From: Klenkia terrae
GTDB taxonomy: Bacteria > Actinomycetota > Actinomycetes > Mycobacteriales > Geodermatophilaceae
Assembly (NCBI RefSeq): GCF_900491935.1
Contig: NZ_UEXK01000004.1
Coordinates: forward strand, 3,363,599 to 3,420,780
Length of the DNA stretch: 57,182 bases
Direction of reading: 5' to 3'
The position numbers and the translations under genes were made by a program. How positions within the stretch are numbered: position 1 is the first letter of the stretch; each line of letters begins with the position of its first letter. Below the pieces are notes generated by a model. It ran no database searches, was not told the DNA's origin, and was given only the letters and a program-made list of their open reading frames with translations. Positions 53,521-57,182 of this stretch are shown here, in pieces.

Positions 53521-54833
53521 CCCCGCCCGTGGACGCGCCCGCGCCGGAGCCGCTGCGGGTGGCCCTGCTGGGCTGCGGCACGGTCGGGTCGGCGGTGCTC
53601 CGGCTGCTGGCCGACCAGGCCGCCGACATCACCGCGCGGGTCGGCCGCCCGGTCGAGGTCGCCGGGGTCGCCGTCCGGCGCCCGGACCGGCACCCCGAGG
53701 TCCCCGCCGAGCTGCTGACCACCGACGCCCACGCCCTGGTCACCCGGCCCGACGTCGACCTCGTGGTCGAGGTCATCGGCGGCATCGAGCCCGCCCGCGA
53801 GCTGATGCTCGCCGCGTTCGCCGCGGGCAAGAGCGTGGTCAGCGCCAACAAGGCGCTGCTGGCCGACGACGGGGTCGCGCTGCACGCCGCGGCCGCCGAC
53901 GCCGGCGTCGACCTGTACTACGAGGCCGCCGTCGCCGGGGCCATCCCGCTGCTGCGCCCGCTGCGCGAGTCCCTGGCCGGGGACCAGCTCACCCGGGTGG
54001 TCGGCATCGTCAACGGGACGACGAACTACATCCTGTCCCGGATGGCCGAGACCGGTGCCGGCTTCGCCGAGGCGCTGGCCGAGGCCACCGAGCTGGGCTA
54101 CGCCGAGGCCGACCCGACCGCCGACGTCGACGGCTTCGACGCCGCGGCCAAGGCCGCCATCCTCGCCTCGCTGGCCTTCCACTCCCCGGTGGTGGCGAGC
54201 GACGTCTACCGCGAGGGCATCTCGGCGGTGTCCTCGACCGACGTGGCCCGGGCCGCCGAGATCGGCTGCACGGTCAAGCTGCTGGCGATCTGCGAGAAGG
54301 TCGCGGGGGAGTCCGGCGACGCGATCGCCGTCCGGGTGCACCCCGCGATGATCCCGACCAGCCACCCGCTGGCCGCCGTCGGCGGGGCGTTCAACGCCGT
54401 GTTCGTCGAGGCCGAGGCGGCCGGGCAGCTGATGTTCTACGGCCAGGGCGCCGGCGGGCAGCCGACCGCGTCGGCCGTGCTGGGCGACCTGGTCGCGGTG
54501 GCCCGCAACCGGGTCGCCGGGGTCGCCGGACCGGGGACGACGAGCTACGCGGGGCTGCCGGTCGCGCCCATGGCCGACACCCCGACCCGCTACCACGTCA
54601 GCCTCGACGTGGCGGACAAGCCGGGCGTGCTGGCCACCGTGGCCCAGGAGTTCGCCGCGCAGGGCGTGAGCATCTCGACCGTCCGCCAGGACGGCGCCGG
54701 CGAGGCCGCGACCCTGGTCATCGTCACCCACCGGGCCCCCGACGCCGCCCTGTCTGCCACGATCTCCCGGCTGCGCGGGATGCCGGCCGTCCGGGCCGTG
54801 ACCAGCGTGCTCCGCGTGGAGGGACTGCAATGA
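53517..54833 (+). CDS. hom: Homoserine dehydrogenase with ACT domain
   Basis: A 438-residue enzyme that reduces aspartate semialdehyde to homoserine. The NAD(P) loop is '[15 protein letters not shown]' (19-24), followed by '[11 protein letters not shown]', the substrate site '[13 protein letters not shown]' and '[19 protein letters not shown]', which holds the catalytic Asp/Lys. The ACT domain at the end ('[28 protein letters not shown]', in parts) usually mediates threonine feedback. The start overlaps the lysA stop and the stop overlaps thrC (ATGA), fixing both ends. Confidence 0.95.
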   Translation: MTPPVDAPAPEPLRVALLGCGTVGSAVLRLLADQAADITARVGRPVEVAGVAVRRPDRHPEVPAELLTTDAHALVTRPDVDLVVEVIGGIEPARELMLAAFAAGKSVVSANKALLADDGVALHAAAADAGVDLYYEAAVAGAIPLLRPLRESLAGDQLTRVVGIVNGTTNYILSRMAETGAGFAEALAEATELGYAEADPTADVDGFDAAAKAAILASLAFHSPVVASDVYREGISAVSSTDVARAAEIGCTVKLLAICEKVAGESGDAIAVRVHPAMIPTSHPLAAVGGAFNAVFVEAEAAGQLMFYGQGAGGQPTASAVLGDLVAVARNRVAGVAGPGTTSYAGLPVAPMADTPTRYHVSLDVADKPGVLATVAQEFAAQGVSISTVRQDGAGEAATLVIVTHRAPDAALSATISRLRGMPAVRAVTSVLRVEGLQ

Positions 54834-55903
54834 CCGCGTCACCGTTCTGGCCGGGGCTGATCGAGGCCTACCGCGACCGCCTGCCGGTGAGCGCCACGAC
54901 CCCGGTGGTGACGCTGCAGGAGGGCGCCACCCCGCTGGTGCCGGCGCCGGAGCTGTCCCGCCGGACCGGGTGCGAGGTGTTCCTCAAGGTCGAGGGCGCC
55001 AACCCGACCGGGTCGTTCAAGGACCGCGGCATGACGATGGCCATCACCAAGGCCGTCGAGGAGGGCGCGCAGGCGGTCATCTGCGCCTCCACCGGGAACA
55101 CCTCGGCCAGCGCCGCGGCCTACGCGGCCCGCGCCGGGCTGGTCTGCGCCGTCCTGGTGCCGCAGGGCAAGATCGCCACGGGCAAGCTGGCCCAGGCGCT
55201 GGTGCACGGGGCCAAGCTGCTGCAGGTCGAGGGCAACTTCGACGACTGCCTGGCGCTGGCCTCCAAGCTGGCCATCGACTACCCGGTCAGCCTGGTCAAC
55301 AGCGTGAACCAGTACCGCATCGAGGGGCAGAAGACGGCGTCGTTCGAGATCGTGGACGTGCTCGGCGACGCCCCGGACATCCACTGCCTGCCGGTCGGCA
55401 ACGCCGGCAACATCACCGCCTACTGGCAGGGCTACCGGGAGTACTCCATGGATTCCGACACCCCCGGCCCGGCGACCCACCGCCCCCGCATGTTCGGGTT
55501 CCAGGCCGCCGGCGCCGCCCCGATCGTGAACGGGGCCGTGGTCGAGAACCCGAGCACCATCGCGACCGCGATCCGGATCGGCAACCCCGCGTCCTGGACC
55601 AAGGCGCTGGCCGCCCGCGACGAGTCCGGCGGCCGGATCGACGCCGTCACCGACCGGGCGATCCTGGCCGCCTACCGGCTGCTGGCCCGCACCGAGGCGG
55701 TGTTCGTCGAGCCGGCGTCGGCCGCGTCGGGGGCCGGCCTGCTGCAGGTGGCCGCCGCCGGCGAGCTCGAACCCGGGCAGCGGATCGTGTGCACGGGGAC
55801 CGGCAACGGCCTCAAGGACCCCGAGTGGGCCATCTCCGGCGCCCCCGCGCCGGTGACCATCCCGGTGGACGCCGCCGCCGCTGCCGGGCAGCTGGGCCTG
55901 TGA
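54830..55903 (+). CDS. thrC: Threonine synthase
   Basis: A 357-residue fold type II PLP enzyme that converts phosphohomoserine to threonine. The PLP lysine is Lys64 ('[11 protein letters not shown]'), the phosphate loop is in '[13 protein letters not shown]' and the Asn/Ser loop in '[15 protein letters not shown]'. It is the short class of about 350 residues found in Gram-positive bacteria. It overlaps hom by ATGA and thrB by GTGA, so the last three threonine steps are made in step. Confidence 0.96.
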   Translation: MTASPFWPGLIEAYRDRLPVSATTPVVTLQEGATPLVPAPELSRRTGCEVFLKVEGANPTGSFKDRGMTMAITKAVEEGAQAVICASTGNTSASAAAYAARAGLVCAVLVPQGKIATGKLAQALVHGAKLLQVEGNFDDCLALASKLAIDYPVSLVNSVNQYRIEGQKTASFEIVDVLGDAPDIHCLPVGNAGNITAYWQGYREYSMDSDTPGPATHRPRMFGFQAAGAAPIVNGAVVENPSTIATAIRIGNPASWTKALAARDESGGRIDAVTDRAILAAYRLLARTEAVFVEPASAASGAGLLQVAAAGELEPGQRIVCTGTGNGLKDPEWAISGAPAPVTIPVDAAAAAGQLGL

Positions 55904-56820
55904 GCACCGTGATGGGGCCCTCGGTCCGCATCCGGGTGCCGGCCACCAGCGCCAACCTCGGGCCGGCCTTCGACAGCGCTGGCTTGGCGCTGAGCCTCTA
56001 CGACGAGCTCGAGGTCTCCGTCGCCGACGGCCTGGAGGTCGTCGTCGAGGGGTACGGCGCGGCCGACCTGCCCCGCGACGAGGACCACCTCGTGGTGCGG
56101 GCCTTCCGGGCGGCCTGCGCCGACCTCGGCTGGGCACCGCCTGGCCTGGCCCTGCACGCCCGCAACGGCATCCCGCAGGGCCGCGGCCTGGGGTCCTCGG
56201 CCGCCGCGGTGATCGCCGGCATCCTCGCCGCCTGGGCGCTGTGCCCGGCGGTCGTCGGCGTCGACGACGAGCGGGTGCTCGCCCTCGCCGACGCGATCGA
56301 GGGCCACCCCGACAACGTCGCGGCCTGCCTGCTGGGCGGGCTGACGCTGTCCTGGTCCGGCCCCGACGGCGTGCGGGCGACGTCGCTGACGGTCCACCGG
56401 CAGGTCACCCCCCTGGTGTGCGTGCCGACCTCGACGCTGTCCACCCACGTCGCCCGCGGCCTGCTGCCCGACCTGGTGCCGCACGGCGACGCCGCGTTCA
56501 ACGCCGGCCGGTCCGCGCTGCTGGTGCACGCGCTGACCACCGCGCCCACCCTGCTGATGGAGGCGACCGAGGACCGGCTGCACCAGCCGCAGCGGGCCTC
56601 GGCGATGCCGGGGACGGCGGCGCTGGTGGCCGACCTGCGCGACGCCGGGCACGCCGCGGTGGTCTCCGGGGCCGGGCCGGGCGTGCTGGTCGTGGACGCC
56701 CGCCCCGAGGACGCCGCCCTGGTGCGCACCGTCGTCCCCGAGGGGTGGGAGGTGCTGGACCTGGCGGTCGAGCCCGCCGGCGCGCGCATCCGGTACGGAG
56801 ACCGTGCTGTATCGTCCTGA
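55900..56820 (+). CDS. thrB: Homoserine kinase
   Basis: A 306-residue GHMP kinase that phosphorylates homoserine. Motif 1 '[22 protein letters not shown]', the ATP loop '[14 protein letters not shown]' (91-104), '[15 protein letters not shown]' and the C-terminal '[13 protein letters not shown]' are all present. The second codon run also offers ATG 55912 (MGPSVR), but GTG 55900 overlaps thrC in the manner of the whole operon. It is the last gene before rho. Confidence 0.95.
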   Translation: MSTVMGPSVRIRVPATSANLGPAFDSAGLALSLYDELEVSVADGLEVVVEGYGAADLPRDEDHLVVRAFRAACADLGWAPPGLALHARNGIPQGRGLGSSAAAVIAGILAAWALCPAVVGVDDERVLALADAIEGHPDNVAACLLGGLTLSWSGPDGVRATSLTVHRQVTPLVCVPTSTLSTHVARGLLPDLVPHGDAAFNAGRSALLVHALTTAPTLLMEATEDRLHQPQRASAMPGTAALVADLRDAGHAAVVSGAGPGVLVVDARPEDAALVRTVVPEGWEVLDLAVEPAGARIRYGDRAVSS

Positions 56821-56833
56821 TCGCCTGGGAAGG

Positions 56834-56881
56834 CACCGGGGGCAGCCGGTGTCGTGGGCTGCACCGGCCGGTGTCTAGGCT
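56834..56881 (+). promoter_or_regulatory. thrB-rho junction: paired CACCGG/CCGGTG repeats and a -10
   Basis: CACCGG (56834-56839) and CCGGTG (56846-56851) form one hairpin; CACCGG-CCGGTG (56862-56873) forms a perfect 12-base palindrome right after it. Any copy can pair with either partner, so the hairpins can exclude one another or act together as a terminator of the thr operon. TAGGCT (56876-56881) is a candidate -10 for rho. Confidence 0.4.
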
Positions 56882-56903
56882 GGCCGCACAGCCGCCCTCG
56901 GGC

Positions 56904-57077
56904 GTGCCTCATCGCGAGACGTCGACGACGTGCGACTGCCGTCCTTCGCCTCGTCCCCACAGCCCCGTTCCCCCTCCTCGGTCCCGCCGCGGCCTCGTCG
57001 CGGCGAACCCGAGAGGGCACCGGGTCACCTCCTGCGCCAGTTGGTGCAGGTCACCGCAGGGAAGGACCTGTACGTGA
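56904..57077 (+). CDS. Possible Cys-rich upstream ORF coupled to rho
   Basis: A GTG-started frame of 57 codons (VPHRETSTTCDCRPSPRP...) runs through the rho leader and its TGA (57075-57077) overlaps the rho GTG in the same GTGA pattern as the real operons upstream. It has five Cys and many Pro/Arg. In GC-rich DNA such a frame can occur by chance and its own ribosome binding site is poor, so I regard it as a candidate leader peptide only. Confidence 0.25.
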   Translation: MPHRETSTTCDCRPSPRPHSPVPPPRSRRGLVAANPRGHRVTSCASWCRSPQGRTCT

Positions 57078-57182
57078 GCGAGACCACCTCTCTGGTCGCG
57101 ACGTCCGAGCCGGAGGTGGCGCCGTCGCGGCAACGGGCTGTCGGCGATGCTGCTGCCCGAGCTCCAACGACTGGCCGCCGAA
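57074..57182 (+). CDS. rho: Transcription termination factor Rho, N-terminus (partial, apparent frameshift)
   Basis: GTG 57074, seven bases behind AGGGAAGGA, opens VSETTSLVATSEPEVAPSR, the usual acidic start of actinobacterial Rho. The Rho N-terminal RNA-binding helix 'GLSAMLLPELQRLAAE' follows, but in the next frame (codons from 57135), and that frame has a stop at 57075 and no good start of its own. One extra base between about 57115 and 57134, or two missing, would explain it. The gene runs off the window. Position behind thrB is the same as in mycobacteria. Confidence 0.8.
   Translation, partial: MSETTSLVATSEPEVAPSRQRAVGDAAARAPTTGRR

Noticed and set aside
1-57182. CRISPR arrays, insertion sequences, integrases or direct-repeat attachment sites
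   Set aside because: I saw no regularly spaced repeats, transposase motifs or integrase genes. Codon and base usage look uniform throughout.

Overview
The window is high-GC DNA from an actinomycete. Evidence: most genes start with GTG; it carries WhiB1, a SigR/RsrA pair, the fused 2-oxoglutarate enzyme Kgd, a nickel superoxide dismutase with its SodX protease, a PdtaS-type histidine kinase, and the 24-residue ribosomal protein bL37. A Geodermatophilaceae-like organism (Blastococcus, Modestobacter, Geodermatophilus) would fit, but that is an impression and not a measurement. I see no insertion sequence, prophage, CRISPR array or rRNA; apart from one tRNA this is ordinary, dense chromosomal DNA on both strands.

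Layout. 1-9.5 kb: a divergent VOC/MarR pair, an IclR regulator, a GT2 glycosyltransferase, the transsulfuration pair cystathionine beta-synthase/cystathionine gamma-synthase, two aldo-keto reductases with an XdhC-type domain, a 58-residue helical protein, a HisN-type phosphatase and a DUF2087 protein. 9.5-17.7 kb: a membrane GGDEF-EAL protein, RsgA, AroA, a succinate-semialdehyde dehydrogenase-like enzyme, an SRAP (YedK) protein and a membrane-bound spermidine synthase-like protein. 17.7-24.7 kb: YbaK, SigR-RsrA, bL37, a catalytically stripped biotin-carboxylase relative, a free biotinyl protein (TB7.3 type), PdtaS, WhiB1, a diacylglycerol-kinase-like protein and a small membrane protein. The order sigH-rshA-TB7.3-pdtaS-whiB1, with aroA, rsgA and an SRAP gene nearby, is also that of mycobacteria.

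24.7-35.8 kb: a coupled psd-pssA-GNAT-HAD operon (phosphatidylethanolamine synthesis), a SpoIIE-type phosphatase, divergent sodN/sodX, NAD-malic enzyme, a YdjM-like membrane protein, a PLP decarboxylase coupled to a GPH transporter, a Bcr/CflA exporter and DUF6104. 35.8-50.2 kb: Kgd, an ankyrin protein, a two-gene ABC exporter, UspA, a class III adenylate cyclase, an ABC-F protein, a degenerate acyltransferase, an MFS exporter with an SRPBCC protein, tRNA-Arg(CCG), and a DUF305/DUF3105 pair. 50.2-57.2 kb: the conserved argS-lysA-hom-thrC-thrB operon, then the start of rho, which the window cuts and which carries an apparent frameshift.

Translational coupling through a 4-base GTGA/ATGA stop-start overlap is pervasive (13 junctions). 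The observation I rate highest is the pseudo-biotin carboxylase next to the orphan biotinyl protein and PdtaS. Next come the rho frameshift, a Thr in place of the first His of the ArgS HIGH motif, and a plsC-like gene that has lost its catalytic His.
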